Part shown: piece by piece, positions 44,888 to 53,908 of the stretch
Numbering within the stretch: position 1 is the first letter of the stretch
How the letters are laid out: each line of letters starts with the position of its first letter
Origin: Bacteriovoracaceae bacterium UBA3083
GTDB taxonomy: Bacteria; Bdellovibrionota; Bacteriovoracia; Bacteriovoracales; Bacteriovoracaceae
Length of the DNA: 64,000 bases
Direction of reading: 5' to 3'
Assembly (NCBI GenBank): GCA_002366565.1
Contig: DFBJ01000009.1
Location: 186,001-250,000 of the forward strand
Program-made: the position numbers and the translations under genes
The notes under the pieces: generated by a model
What the model saw: the letters and a program-made list of their open reading frames with translations, nothing else
What the model was told of the DNA's origin: nothing
Database searches by the model: none

Positions 44888-45517
44888 ATGAATTTAATAG
44901 ATATAAATCGACAACATTCACTAAGCTCTCTTATAGAATCTATTAAGAAAAATAAGAGTAAGTTGAAAGTTTGGCAATCCATTAAAGAAACTCAAGATTA
45001 TTCATATGGAATGATTGTAAATATTAATACATTTACATCCACAATTAAGATTCGTCTTAATAAAAAAGAAGTAAGTGAATTTGATAAGAATCAGGATATT
45101 TATTTTCATTCACCTTGTAGAGAAATTATTTTTAAAGCTCAAATTAAAGGAACAGTAGAGAATCATATAGAAGTTTCTTTACCTGTATTAATTAAAATAA
45201 AAGAAGCCCGTACTGAAAAGAGAACTAACCTGGGGATTCAAAGTAACCAATTTGTAAAAGCTTTATATTTAAACGAAGGAAATGAGAAACTAGAAACGAA
45301 GCTAAGAGTTCTAGACTTCTCTGACCATGGATTAGCCTTATTGGTAAATAAGTTTATCTACGAAGGACTTACTGTAGGATCTAAAGTAGCTATAAGAAAA
45401 CTATCTTTAGATGGAGAAGCTGAAAGTAAGATCTATATCGTAAGAAATATGGGTAGTGTTATTAATAAAATAGGTTCTTCAAAAGAGTTTAGAGTAGGTC
45501 TTGAGGTGTGCTCGTAA
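44888..45517 (+). CDS. PilZ domain protein
   Basis: A 209-residue protein with a YcgR-like two-part layout: an N-terminal beta-rich region and a C-terminal PilZ domain beginning at the RxxxR motif (ARTEKR, about 112-117), then the DFSDHGLAL motif. PilZ domains bind cyclic-di-GMP through these residues. It lies alone, after a terminator-like hairpin, with a TATACT box just before the start. Output partner unknown. Confidence 0.78.
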   Translation: MNLIDINRQHSLSSLIESIKKNKSKLKVWQSIKETQDYSYGMIVNINTFTSTIKIRLNKKEVSEFDKNQDIYFHSPCREIIFKAQIKGTVENHIEVSLPVLIKIKEARTEKRTNLGIQSNQFVKALYLNEGNEKLETKLRVLDFSDHGLALLVNKFIYEGLTVGSKVAIRKLSLDGEAESKIYIVRNMGSVINKIGSSKEFRVGLEVCS

Positions 45518-45699
45518 CTTTCAATTATTTCAATATAATCTTCTATCTGCCAATGATTCTTGCTAGCTAAAGTAGCTGAGGCAAAAACTCAACATCTTGA
45601 TTTTATTGATATTTGGCTTTATCTACCCAATTCTTTTAGAGTTCACTTAAAGGTAGAATAAAATAAATACTATATAGATAAAAAAGGATGGTTGGTCCC

Positions 45700-48003
45700 A
45701 TGAAGACTATATTCTCTTACATAGCTAAATGCTTACTCACTTACACTCTTTCATTTGCACTACTGCAAGTTCAGGTATTTCTACCAATTGAGAACTTACG
45801 TTATGCCAGTGGAAATGCTATGGCCGCTAGCGATGGAGTAAGTAAAGACGAAAATGGAGTAGCAACTAAGTCAGGGACTGTGACACTTAAAAATAAAAAG
45901 TCGAACTTTCTTCTAGATCATCTTGCCATGATTTCAATGGGCTTTATTACATTTAAAACTGTATCGGCATGTCAGCCACGACCTATGGATGTAATTCTTG
46001 CTGGTGCCGGTGGAGTTATATATATAGGAGCTGAACTTTATTCTTTTAATGCATTTAAAGACTTAAAGGCAGAGGACAAAATTGCGTATACATCCAAAGA
46101 AGATGGAGAAAATGATACTCAAATAGAAATGCTTCAGGCTCAAAAGAAAGGTTATGAAGACATAGCAAAAACTGCAAAAATGAAATCAACCATACAGTTG
46201 GCTGCTGCAACAGCGTATGGTGCTGCTGCAGTTGTAGCTTTATTAAAATCCCAGCAGTGGCGCGTTAGTGCATCAACTTGTACAGCAGCCTGTACTCAGG
46301 CAGCTGGAGTTGCAGAGGAAGCAGTAAAGAATACACCCGGTATACCTTCAACTATAAAAGCAGCAGATCTTTATGCTGCATGTGCTGCTAAACAAAGTGC
46401 AGTCGCTATAGCATCATCAAATCCAGTTACTGGCGCAGCATGTACTGCAGCAGCTTCTACTTGTGCTATTGATGCATCAATGTGTGCAACTGAAGTTGCT
46501 ATATGTAAGCCTGGTGCATTTAGTGTTTTAGATATGCTTGGTGATACAGGCGGAGAAAGTGTTGATGCTCTTCAGAAGTTTGCTCAAGAAGGATTAAAGC
46601 TACCAGGTATTGGACAGATTCTTAATGATGAATTTATGGCAAACGTTGTTAAAGAAACGTATGTTTTAGAATTGCAGAACAAGTTAAATATTCCAAATTA
46701 CATTGATAAGGCGAACCCTTTCTTTGACTTAAATAAGAAAATGGAATTCGATGAAACGAACTTCGAAACTCAAGTAAACTCGTACGCTAGAAATAGGGAT
46801 ATGAGTAGATTTTTTCAAGGGGAGCTTGCATCGACTTCTGTTGAATCTTTTAACAACTTCAAAAATAGTCTATACGAAATAGAGCTTAATTCTGATTCTT
46901 CTAGTTTGAGTGATAACTTAAAACTGGCAATAAATAATGGGATAGATCTAATTGTTCCATCTGCAAATGCTAATAGCATGTCTGTAATGCTTGGTGGAGC
47001 CATTGGTATATTTATTGGAATCAATAAATTGAATGTGACTTGGGTTGATACAATGATAGCTACACCAGGTTATAGATCAATGGTTTGGACGGCTGCCGCA
47101 GGGTTAGCATTTACAGCATCATCATCATCAAAGAAAATTCAAGAGAGTGCTGAAGGCAATGCAACTAAGATTCAAAAAATTATCGATAAATTAAGTCAAC
47201 AAGGTGTAAAGACAGCTTCTTCTTTAGGTGGTTCTCAGTTATCTATACCATCTCAGATTCCATATAGTATTAAAGGTAATGCAGCTTTATCTCTTGGAAC
47301 TGCAGCTGTTCCTTGTGCTGACAAAGATGGAACTAACGGATGTGGATCTCTTCAAAGTGGAATAGAAAGTAGTACTAGTTTTGCTAGTCTTGGTGGAAGT
47401 TTTGGAACTCTTGCTGGGACAGCAGGTGCTGCCGCAGATGGAATTACTGGAAGTAATACTATTCCTTCAAGTGCAGTAGATGGACTTGTTGAATTATCAA
47501 ATAACAATAATGCAATTAAGAAGAAGTTAGATGAGGTTCAGAGAAAGTTTAATAAAGCTCTTGAAGATCAAGGAAAGCCAGCTCTCGATTTTGATAAGTT
47601 AAATGATAATATTTTAGCAAAGTTGAGAAAAAATACTAATGCAGTTTTAAGTGGGTCTGGAAAGTCAGCAGCCGATGTTCTGGCAGCAATTGGACCGGTA
47701 GGAAGTGACGATAGTGAAGAGAAGAAAGTTGCTGCAGCCGCACCAGCTGAAAGCTCTAAGCTTAAAATGACTGCAGGGAAATCTAAGAAAGTTAATGGTG
47801 GATTTAGATTAGACTTAGAAAATGAAGGGTCAAATGATGGCCTTAATGCTGATGAAGTTCTAGCAAATCAAAAAGCTGCGAATGCAATCAATGGTGAAGC
47901 TCAAGATGATATCGTAGCAAATAAAGATGTATCAATCTTTAAGGTCATCTCTGTTCGTTACTTGAAGTCTGGCTTTAACAAACTACTCGAAGAAGATAAG
48001 TAA
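45700..48003 (+). CDS. Large exported Ala/Cys-rich protein of unknown function
   Basis: A 767-residue protein with an N-terminal signal or anchor (LLTYTLSFALLQVQVF) and further hydrophobic stretches around residues 75-115, 160-180 and 430-475. Between them lies a region rich in Ala with seven cysteines (about 190-270; STCTAAC, AAC, STC, SMC, AIC), which suggests an exported domain with disulfides. The tail is charged with an Ala-Pro hinge. I recognise no family. The ATG at 45700 is chosen; an in-frame ATG at 45688 has an AAGG box directly adjacent, too close for a ribosome site. Confidence 0.7.
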   Translation: MKTIFSYIAKCLLTYTLSFALLQVQVFLPIENLRYASGNAMAASDGVSKDENGVATKSGTVTLKNKKSNFLLDHLAMISMGFITFKTVSACQPRPMDVILAGAGGVIYIGAELYSFNAFKDLKAEDKIAYTSKEDGENDTQIEMLQAQKKGYEDIAKTAKMKSTIQLAAATAYGAAAVVALLKSQQWRVSASTCTAACTQAAGVAEEAVKNTPGIPSTIKAADLYAACAAKQSAVAIASSNPVTGAACTAAASTCAIDASMCATEVAICKPGAFSVLDMLGDTGGESVDALQKFAQEGLKLPGIGQILNDEFMANVVKETYVLELQNKLNIPNYIDKANPFFDLNKKMEFDETNFETQVNSYARNRDMSRFFQGELASTSVESFNNFKNSLYEIELNSDSSSLSDNLKLAINNGIDLIVPSANANSMSVMLGGAIGIFIGINKLNVTWVDTMIATPGYRSMVWTAAAGLAFTASSSSKKIQESAEGNATKIQKIIDKLSQQGVKTASSLGGSQLSIPSQIPYSIKGNAALSLGTAAVPCADKDGTNGCGSLQSGIESSTSFASLGGSFGTLAGTAGAAADGITGSNTIPSSAVDGLVELSNNNNAIKKKLDEVQRKFNKALEDQGKPALDFDKLNDNILAKLRKNTNAVLSGSGKSAADVLAAIGPVGSDDSEEKKVAAAAPAESSKLKMTAGKSKKVNGGFRLDLENEGSNDGLNADEVLANQKAANAINGEAQDDIVANKDVSIFKVISVRYLKSGFNKLLEEDK

Positions 48004-48035
48004 TTAATAAATTTAAATTTATAAATAATAGAAGA

Positions 48036-48058
48036 GTCAGCTTAGTGCTGGCTTTTTT
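48036..48058 (+). terminator. Intrinsic terminator of the Ala/Cys-rich protein gene
   Basis: GTCAGC (48036-48041), loop TTAGT and GCTGGC (48047-48052) form a 6-bp stem (one T-G pair) followed by six T, 33 bases after the stop. Confidence 0.75.
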
Positions 48059-48084
48059 ATTGTAAATTTTTTGGGGAAGTAAAA

Positions 48085-48161
48085 TGGTGGTCCCGGCAGG
48101 ATTCGAACCTGCGACCATTCCCTTAGAAGGGGAATGCTCTATCCAGCTGAGCTACGGAACC
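48085..48161 (-). tRNA. tRNA-Arg (anticodon UCU)
   Basis: On the minus strand the 77-base sequence folds as a tRNA: acceptor GGTTCCG paired with CGGGACC (one T-G pair), anticodon stem TTCCC/GGGAA with loop CTTCTAA (anticodon TCT at complement of 48125-48127, reading AGA), and T arm GCAGG-TTCGAAT-CCTGC. The 3' CCA is encoded. Arg codon AGA dominates in this A+T-rich window. Confidence 0.95.
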
Positions 48162-48186
48162 AATTAATTCGTTGGATTGGAGACCT

Positions 48187-48215
48187 AAATTAAGGTAAAA
48201 AGAGGTCGTTGTCAA
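48187..48215 (-). promoter_or_regulatory. Near-consensus promoter of tRNA-Arg
   Basis: On the minus strand a perfect TTGACA (complement of 48210-48215), exactly 17 bases and TAATTT (complement of 48187-48192). The tRNA starts about 26 bases after the -10, leaving a short 5' leader. Confidence 0.8.
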
Positions 48216-48307
48216 GATACTTTGATATGTTAAATAACTAAAATACAAAGCTTGGCCTTTTTTATGTAAAATATACTGGTTGATAAGCAAATATTGATAG
48301 AGAAATT

Positions 48308-49648
48308 ATGAAACTAAATAAATTAACCCCTAAAAATATTAAAGAACTACAAGAATATATAGGCCTAGGAAAACCTTCCTTTTACCATAGCTCCAAGACT
48401 TCAACAGTAATTCCATATGATCAAATTGAGGAATATTTAAAAAGTTTAAAAGTAGAAGAGTTCTCTATGGTAAACCTTGCGGAGTTACCCCAGAAAATGG
48501 AACTCGATGCTAGCGGCTTACTTCATATTGAGGGGCCAGTGACATGGCAAGAGGCAAAAGCGTATTGCCACTCTCAAGGGCGAGATATAATGACTTCTCC
48601 GACTGAAGAGTTAGCCTGTATTTTAGCCGGCTTTGCTACCTCTGCTACTGGTGAGAGATGTTTTGGTTTTGGTACACTTAGAGATCAAGTTGAGTCTCTT
48701 GAATACATCAATTCTAAGGCCAAGATTTGTACTTTAAAGTCCTCTAATAAACTTGAAGTAGATAGTGAACTAGAAGCGTATCAGAAGAGCTATAGCATCT
48801 ATTCTACTTTTAAAAATGCTCCTTTTCCAAGAATGGAGAGAGAGACTGATCTCTTAACTGGTACTGAAGGACAATTGGGAGTAATAACTGGAGCCTCGTT
48901 TAGGACTACAAAATTAGAAGAGAGGTCATTTCTATTTATTAAGCTTCCTAGGTGGGAGGAAGATTACTCACAGCACATGGAGATATTTACTAAGGTTCAA
49001 AGTTTTAGGGATCGTATTTTCTCATGTGAGTTACTTGATTCAAACTCAATGTCTGTCTTGCCAAGTGATGAGCGTGTTATTGATTCGGGAGACTTAATCT
49101 TTCTCGAAATTCAGTCAGATTCATTTGAGAGTGTTTATGAAGAGCTTATCGCTAAGTTTGAGCTGATAGATGAGAATGATATATTTGAAATGCCTGCTGC
49201 TAAATGTCACAATTTGAGAATGAATGTTCCAAGATATACCTTTGAGAGAAACTCAAGAATGGGTGTAGTTAAAAAAGGGACAGATATTCAAGTTCTTCCT
49301 GAGAAATTTGCAGCTTTACTCGATTTATATAGAGAATTAGCCTCAATAGGTATTGATTACAATCTCTTTGGACACTTTGGCGATGCTCACTTGCATTTTA
49401 ACTTCCTACCGGATAAGTCTAGGGTAGAAATTTGCCAAGATAAGCTTGAAGAGCTTTATTACAAAGTTAAAGACCTTTCAGGTTCTCCATTTGCTGAACA
49501 CGGTATTGGACTAATAAAACAGAAGTTTATTAAGAACTTTTTGAATGATGAGCACTATGCTGTGTTTGATAAATTAAAAAATGAGCATGATCCGGAGAAT
49601 ATATTTTTCCCACAAGGTTTTTTAAACTTAAATAGGAGTATTGATTGA
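48308..49648 (+). CDS. FAD-binding oxidase/dehydrogenase (GlcD/FAD_binding_4 family)
   Basis: A 446-residue flavoprotein. The N-terminal half is the FAD-binding PCMH-like domain (GPVTWQEAKAYCHSQG; ATSATGERCFGFGTLRDQV), the C-terminal half ends with LFGHFGDAHLHFNF and FAEHGIGLIKQKF, typical of the substrate cap of FAD-linked oxidase C. The family includes glycolate, D-lactate and alkyl-DHAP enzymes; substrate cannot be told here. The next gene, rsgA, overlaps its end by 4 bases. Confidence 0.85.
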   Translation: MKLNKLTPKNIKELQEYIGLGKPSFYHSSKTSTVIPYDQIEEYLKSLKVEEFSMVNLAELPQKMELDASGLLHIEGPVTWQEAKAYCHSQGRDIMTSPTEELACILAGFATSATGERCFGFGTLRDQVESLEYINSKAKICTLKSSNKLEVDSELEAYQKSYSIYSTFKNAPFPRMERETDLLTGTEGQLGVITGASFRTTKLEERSFLFIKLPRWEEDYSQHMEIFTKVQSFRDRIFSCELLDSNSMSVLPSDERVIDSGDLIFLEIQSDSFESVYEELIAKFELIDENDIFEMPAAKCHNLRMNVPRYTFERNSRMGVVKKGTDIQVLPEKFAALLDLYRELASIGIDYNLFGHFGDAHLHFNFLPDKSRVEICQDKLEELYYKVKDLSGSPFAEHGIGLIKQKFIKNFLNDEHYAVFDKLKNEHDPENIFFPQGFLNLNRSID

Positions 49649-50601
49649 GAGCTAGGATTTACAAATCTGATAAGCGTCAATTTGAATGTAAAGTTGAGTC
49701 GACAGGTGAGATGGTTAAGGCCAATGCTATTGGTAATCTTCTCAAAAAAGGTGAAACCTTAGTCGTCGGTGACTGGGTTGGACTAGAAACAATTTCTGAA
49801 ACAAATGAACTTATGATCACATCTCTTGAAGAGAGAGAGAGTGAAATATTTAGAATAATAGTTAGAGAGCAAAGAAAGAAGGTTACAGCTTCAAATTGTG
49901 ATCTTTTAATAATCTTAACTTCAGTATCAAAGCCAAAATTTAAACGTGGATTTATTGATCGTTTTCTTGCGAGAGCAAGCCAGTGGGGGATAAGACCGAT
50001 TGTCGTTTTTAATAAAATGGATGAGTTCGATGATGACTTTGATATTAAATTTGAAGAAAAGAGGCTTGAGAGTTTAGGGGCAAAGTGCTTTGAGATCTCT
50101 GCTCTTAAACCAGATTATCAGCCTCAGTACCTTAAAAGAGGCTACGAAGAGTTAAAGCAAGAAATTCATAATAGGACTTCAATCTTTCTTGGACAGTCAG
50201 GTGTTGGAAAGAGTGAGACCATTAATACTCTTTCAAATGGTACTTACAAGCTTAAGACAAATGAGATAGCAAGAGTTGGTAAAGGATCACATACAACCAC
50301 ATGGTCTGAAATTATTGATCTCGATGGATTCTATACAATTGATTCTCCAGGAATAAGGTCTTTTTCTCTAGAAGACGTTGCCCCAGATGAGTTGATCAGT
50401 CTCTTTCCCGACTTAGAGGAAATAGCATCTGATTGTAAGTTCTCAAACTGCGAGCACCAAGAGGATTCAAAGGGATGTGTATTTTGGACTAAGTATGCTC
50501 CAGATTCTGAAGAGGGGGAACTTGTTCACAGCCGACTAGACTCATACCTTCGAATTCACGAGGAAGTTTCAGCATTTCCATTTTGGCAGAGAAAATATTA
50601 G
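49645..50601 (+). CDS. rsgA: Ribosome small subunit-dependent GTPase A
   Basis: A circularly permuted GTPase that checks 30S maturation. The order G4 (FNKMDEF)-G1 (GQSGVGKSE)-G3 (DSPGIR) confirms the permutation. An N-terminal OB fold (LLKKGETLVVGDWVGLE) and a C-terminal zinc motif (CKFSNCEHQEDSKGC) complete it; 318 residues is usual. Start is TTG at 49645, with AGGAG upstream and 4-base overlap of the preceding stop. Confidence 0.95.
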   Translation: MRARIYKSDKRQFECKVESTGEMVKANAIGNLLKKGETLVVGDWVGLETISETNELMITSLEERESEIFRIIVREQRKKVTASNCDLLIILTSVSKPKFKRGFIDRFLARASQWGIRPIVVFNKMDEFDDDFDIKFEEKRLESLGAKCFEISALKPDYQPQYLKRGYEELKQEIHNRTSIFLGQSGVGKSETINTLSNGTYKLKTNEIARVGKGSHTTTWSEIIDLDGFYTIDSPGIRSFSLEDVAPDELISLFPDLEEIASDCKFSNCEHQEDSKGCVFWTKYAPDSEEGELVHSRLDSYLRIHEEVSAFPFWQRKY

Positions 50602-50705
50602 TTCGTAAAAACAGTACCTTAGCTTTATTTGAAGCTTTAAATATTTAAGTTTTTTCTACAATCTCCCGATAAGTCTCTTGATGTAAAAATCTTTAGGAGA
50701 CCTAA

Positions 50706-51164
50706 ATGACAGATAAAGTATTGGATTTTGTAGAAAAGAGAAAAGAGAATGTAGAACAGAAGCGTAGAAACTTTGAAAGAATTCTATTTCAAAATTTTCT
50801 CGGGGCCTACTCAGTAATTGACCAGTCCGGAGTGATCTATCCAATTGACCTTGTAGATATCTCTCATGAGGGGTGTTTATTCCAAATTCCTTGGGATGCT
50901 AATAGAGACACTAAATTTGATCAAGATACAGAAATTAGTATGAGAATGTACTTTACTGATCAGAGCTATGTGCCTGTTATTGTTAATGTTAAGTACGGTA
51001 GAGAGTATATTGGAAGAGATGGAAACACATATATGCAATATGGATGTGAATTTGATCAATCTCTCCCTTCATTCAAGGCCATGCATAGCTTTATAGAGTT
51101 TATGTACTCTTTTGCTGAGCATTCTGCGATCGACAAGGGTGATCGAAAAGTTTATTTTAGATAA
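50706..51164 (+). CDS. PilZ domain protein
   Basis: A 152-residue single-domain protein. The N-terminal Arg-rich helix (QKRRNFER, about 17-24) precedes a PilZ core with DISHEGCLF (about 47-55) and YGCEFDQS in the late strand. It is shorter than the PilZ protein at 44888. A strong terminator follows 15 bases after the stop, so it is the end of its transcript or alone. Confidence 0.78.
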   Translation: MTDKVLDFVEKRKENVEQKRRNFERILFQNFLGAYSVIDQSGVIYPIDLVDISHEGCLFQIPWDANRDTKFDQDTEISMRMYFTDQSYVPVIVNVKYGREYIGRDGNTYMQYGCEFDQSLPSFKAMHSFIEFMYSFAEHSAIDKGDRKVYFR

Positions 51165-51176
51165 AAATCTTATATA

Positions 51177-51203
51177 AAGCCCCTTTCAAAGGGGCTTTTC
51201 TTT
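51177..51203 (+). terminator. Intrinsic terminator of the PilZ gene
   Basis: GCCCC, TTTCAAA loop, GGGGC (51179-51195), extended by A/T pairs on both sides and followed by TTTTCTTTT. Confidence 0.85.
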
Positions 51204-51236
51204 TAAGAATGTATCAATCGTGATAGAAAATCCCAT

Positions 51237-52568
51237 ATGAAATTAGCTATATTAGGTAGTGGTCCTCTTGCCTTAGAGACTGCTCTACACTTTGATAAAT
51301 TAGGTGCCCATGTAACACTTTTCTCTAGAGGAGAACTGGGTGGAATGGCCGCAAGAGTAAACTCATTTGCCAGTGAAACTTCTATGGAAGAGACCTGGGG
51401 AGAGTTAACAACTGAACTCGGAAGAGAGGCCCTTAAATTAAATGTAGATCTTTCTGATATCCCAAGTAATGACGAGTATTTTAAGACCTACTTTGCACCT
51501 TTAGTTGCGAGAGGAAGTCAGTCTATCATTATCAAGCCTGGTAACGTTGAAAGGGTTCATAAGCGCTTTCTATCTCCTGATGAAGAAGTTCCAGGGAAAT
51601 CTAGACTGCAAGACTTGTTTCGAGTTGTATTTTCAACAGACCCTAAGAAAAGTATTTTAAATCAAGTTGAATCAAATCCAGAATTATTTGAAAAACTTGG
51701 AAATGATGTTCTCGAATCTTTAAGTGAGTCAGTGGAATCTTTTGAAGATTTTGATTTGATTATAAATGCTATGGGAACTCACTCTAATCCAACTCCGATG
51801 GGGCCTTCTGGTTCATATGCTTTAAATGAGTCTAGACTTACAGCTCAAACAAATACGTACTATGGTAGAGATTGTTTATCTCACTATAAAGAAGTTACAA
51901 GTAGCTCTAAGCATATTGTAATGGTTGGCTCTGGACATCTCTCAGCACTACTATTGTGCGAGTTAGATCTATGGCTAGAAGATAATAATGAAAGAGTTGT
52001 CTCACTTGTTACAACAGAAAATAGACCATTTGAAAAATTTCTAAATGATCATAAAGAAAGCACTTTGGGTTTAATGACAACTGAAGTGATAAATAAATAT
52101 TTTGAAAAACTACAAGTCTCTAGAAGAGAGTATGAGAAAGCTCTCTTTGAATGGAGAGGTCTAGAGCCACATATTAAGGCCAAGAAAGCAGCGCCTAAAG
52201 AACCAATGAGTCAGCTTAACCTTATTACTGCAAGTAATGTAACAGCAATAGATAAGTTACTTGATAGAGAAGGACTTTTTGTAACTTGTGAAACATCATC
52301 TTTTAGATCTTCAACTGAAGGTATGGAAGAACAAATCTCAACAATCTCTTGTGACGGGATCTTTGTGTGTACAGGACATGAGGTTGATACAACTATCGCA
52401 AAAGGGATGAGAGTTAATTTAGAGCGCCGTGGAGAGAATATCTCACATGCTGAGCCTGGTTACTTTACTCTTAGTGGAGTCGAAGAGGGGAGATCCTCTC
52501 TTTCTGCCGGACTTAAGAAGATCTCTAAAATTGAAACTGAGATCATGAACTTTTTTAGCAGAGCTTAA
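51237..52568 (+). CDS. FAD/NAD(P)-binding oxidoreductase-like protein
   Basis: A 443-residue protein with an N-terminal dinucleotide fold (ILGSGPLALETALHFDKLG, then VTLFSR) and a second at about 225-250 (VMVGSGHLSALLLCEL), the layout of two-nucleotide flavoproteins. CDGIFVCTGHE is the late ATG-like motif. The middle is unusual in length and charge (EKFLNDH to PKEPMS). Family is probably pyridine nucleotide-disulfide oxidoreductase-like without redox cysteines; substrate unknown. It is one base from the lipoprotein gene. Confidence 0.78.
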   Translation: MKLAILGSGPLALETALHFDKLGAHVTLFSRGELGGMAARVNSFASETSMEETWGELTTELGREALKLNVDLSDIPSNDEYFKTYFAPLVARGSQSIIIKPGNVERVHKRFLSPDEEVPGKSRLQDLFRVVFSTDPKKSILNQVESNPELFEKLGNDVLESLSESVESFEDFDLIINAMGTHSNPTPMGPSGSYALNESRLTAQTNTYYGRDCLSHYKEVTSSSKHIVMVGSGHLSALLLCELDLWLEDNNERVVSLVTTENRPFEKFLNDHKESTLGLMTTEVINKYFEKLQVSRREYEKALFEWRGLEPHIKAKKAAPKEPMSQLNLITASNVTAIDKLLDREGLFVTCETSSFRSSTEGMEEQISTISCDGIFVCTGHEVDTTIAKGMRVNLERRGENISHAEPGYFTLSGVEEGRSSLSAGLKKISKIETEIMNFFSRA

Positions 52569-52569
52569 T

Positions 52570-53322
52570 TTGAAATATATACTAATATGTACACTATTCA
52601 TTCTTACAAGTTGTTCTTCGTATACATTGAAGAACTATGAGAGAAGAAATGAAAGAGTCTATGAAAATGGCAATGGAGTTATACAGTACTTCTTAGCAGA
52701 TCTTCCGACATGGGCCAACTTCTCTTCTGCGGGAAGTTGTCATCGTAATTATCCCGTTCGTTATTTAAATGTGAAAAATTTACGAGAGAGCTTTGCTCTT
52801 AGTTATGAAGAATCTATTCAATTTCAATTAATGTTTAATGAACTTTCTGAAGAGAGGAAGAAGAAGGCTTCGGCCAGTTACATTCCTTTTAAAGATGAAG
52901 AGAAGATCTTTTATACAGTGCTAGATAAGATAAAGGCTGGAATTAGAAACTTCACTAAACCTAAGTATGAAGTTGTTAATCTGATTTGGATTGATATTGC
53001 AATGAGCGGGAAGAAGTCTCTAGAGCGTGTAAAAAAAGCGATTCAGAGTGAATCATTCTCTACAGGACATCCAGTGTTTGTTTCTCTATGTATGAATAGA
53101 GTTGAAATGAAGAAGTTTATTTCAAAGATGGGATTGAAAATATCGGGAGCTAAGTACATGAGTTATGAGCTACTAAATCCTTATGATCACAATAACAATT
53201 TAGTTGCAGTACCAATAATTGATTTGAATAAAATTTTTAATAAAAAACAAAAAATACAACTCTTCCTTCCAAAGGATAGACCCTTTGAGTTTAAAGGTAA
53301 GGCAAGAGTTAGAAAGTATTAA
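52570..53322 (+). CDS. Lipoprotein of unknown function
   Basis: A 250-residue lipoprotein precursor that starts at TTG, with lipobox LTSC (Cys at 15). The mature part is basic and contains a central helical region and a final stretch with RPFEFKGKARV. No family recognised. It starts one base after the flavoprotein stop and cyclophilin follows after 14 bases, so all three are in one operon. Confidence 0.7.
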   Translation: MKYILICTLFILTSCSSYTLKNYERRNERVYENGNGVIQYFLADLPTWANFSSAGSCHRNYPVRYLNVKNLRESFALSYEESIQFQLMFNELSEERKKKASASYIPFKDEEKIFYTVLDKIKAGIRNFTKPKYEVVNLIWIDIAMSGKKSLERVKKAIQSESFSTGHPVFVSLCMNRVEMKKFISKMGLKISGAKYMSYELLNPYDHNNNLVAVPIIDLNKIFNKKQKIQLFLPKDRPFEFKGKARVRKY

Positions 53323-53336
53323 TTAAGGAGAAAATT

Positions 53337-53873
53337 ATGTTTGGAATGGGTTCAGTAAAGAAATCAGATTACAAAGAAGATCTTGAAAGAGTTAATGTAC
53401 ATTTTAAAACTAACTTAGGTGAGTTTGAAGCAGAACTATATGCTAAAGAATGCCCTGAGACTGTTTGGAACTTTGTTAACCTAGTTGAAGGAAGACAAGA
53501 AACAAAAAAAGAAGGGCCTTATTACGATGGTCTAATCTTTCATAGAGTTATTTCTGGTTTTATGATTCAAGGTGGTTGCCCTGATGGAACAGGAATGGGT
53601 GGACCAGGTTATAAGTTTGGAGATGAGTGTACTCCTGAATTAAAGCACGATAGCGAAGGTATCTTCTCTATGGCAAATGCTGGACCAGGAACTAACGGTT
53701 CTCAATTTTTCATAACTCTAGGTGCAACTCCTCATTTAAATGGAAGACACACTGTATTTGGTAAAGTTATCAGTGGTATGGAAACTGTAAAGGCTATCGG
53801 AAATGCTCCTACTGGTGCAATGGATAGACCAACTAATGATATCGTTATGGAAAGTGTTACAATTAAAAGATAA
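53337..53873 (+). CDS. Peptidyl-prolyl cis-trans isomerase, cyclophilin type
   Basis: A 178-residue cyclophilin without signal peptide, so cytoplasmic. Active-site signatures are intact: FHRVISGFMIQGGCPDGTG, FSMANAGPGTNGSQFFI and LNGRHTVFGKV. It accelerates proline isomerisation in folding. An AAGGAG site precedes the start and a strong terminator follows. Confidence 0.96.
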   Translation: MFGMGSVKKSDYKEDLERVNVHFKTNLGEFEAELYAKECPETVWNFVNLVEGRQETKKEGPYYDGLIFHRVISGFMIQGGCPDGTGMGGPGYKFGDECTPELKHDSEGIFSMANAGPGTNGSQFFITLGATPHLNGRHTVFGKVISGMETVKAIGNAPTGAMDRPTNDIVMESVTIKR

Positions 53874-53882
53874 TAAAAAATT

Positions 53883-53908
53883 AAAGGCCCAAGAGATTGG
53901 GCCTTTTT
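53883..53908. terminator. Bidirectional intrinsic terminator between cyclophilin and recJ
   Basis: AAAGGCCCAA, loop GAGA, TTGGGCCTTT (53883-53906) is a perfect 10-bp stem, with T runs on both strands. Confidence 0.9.
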
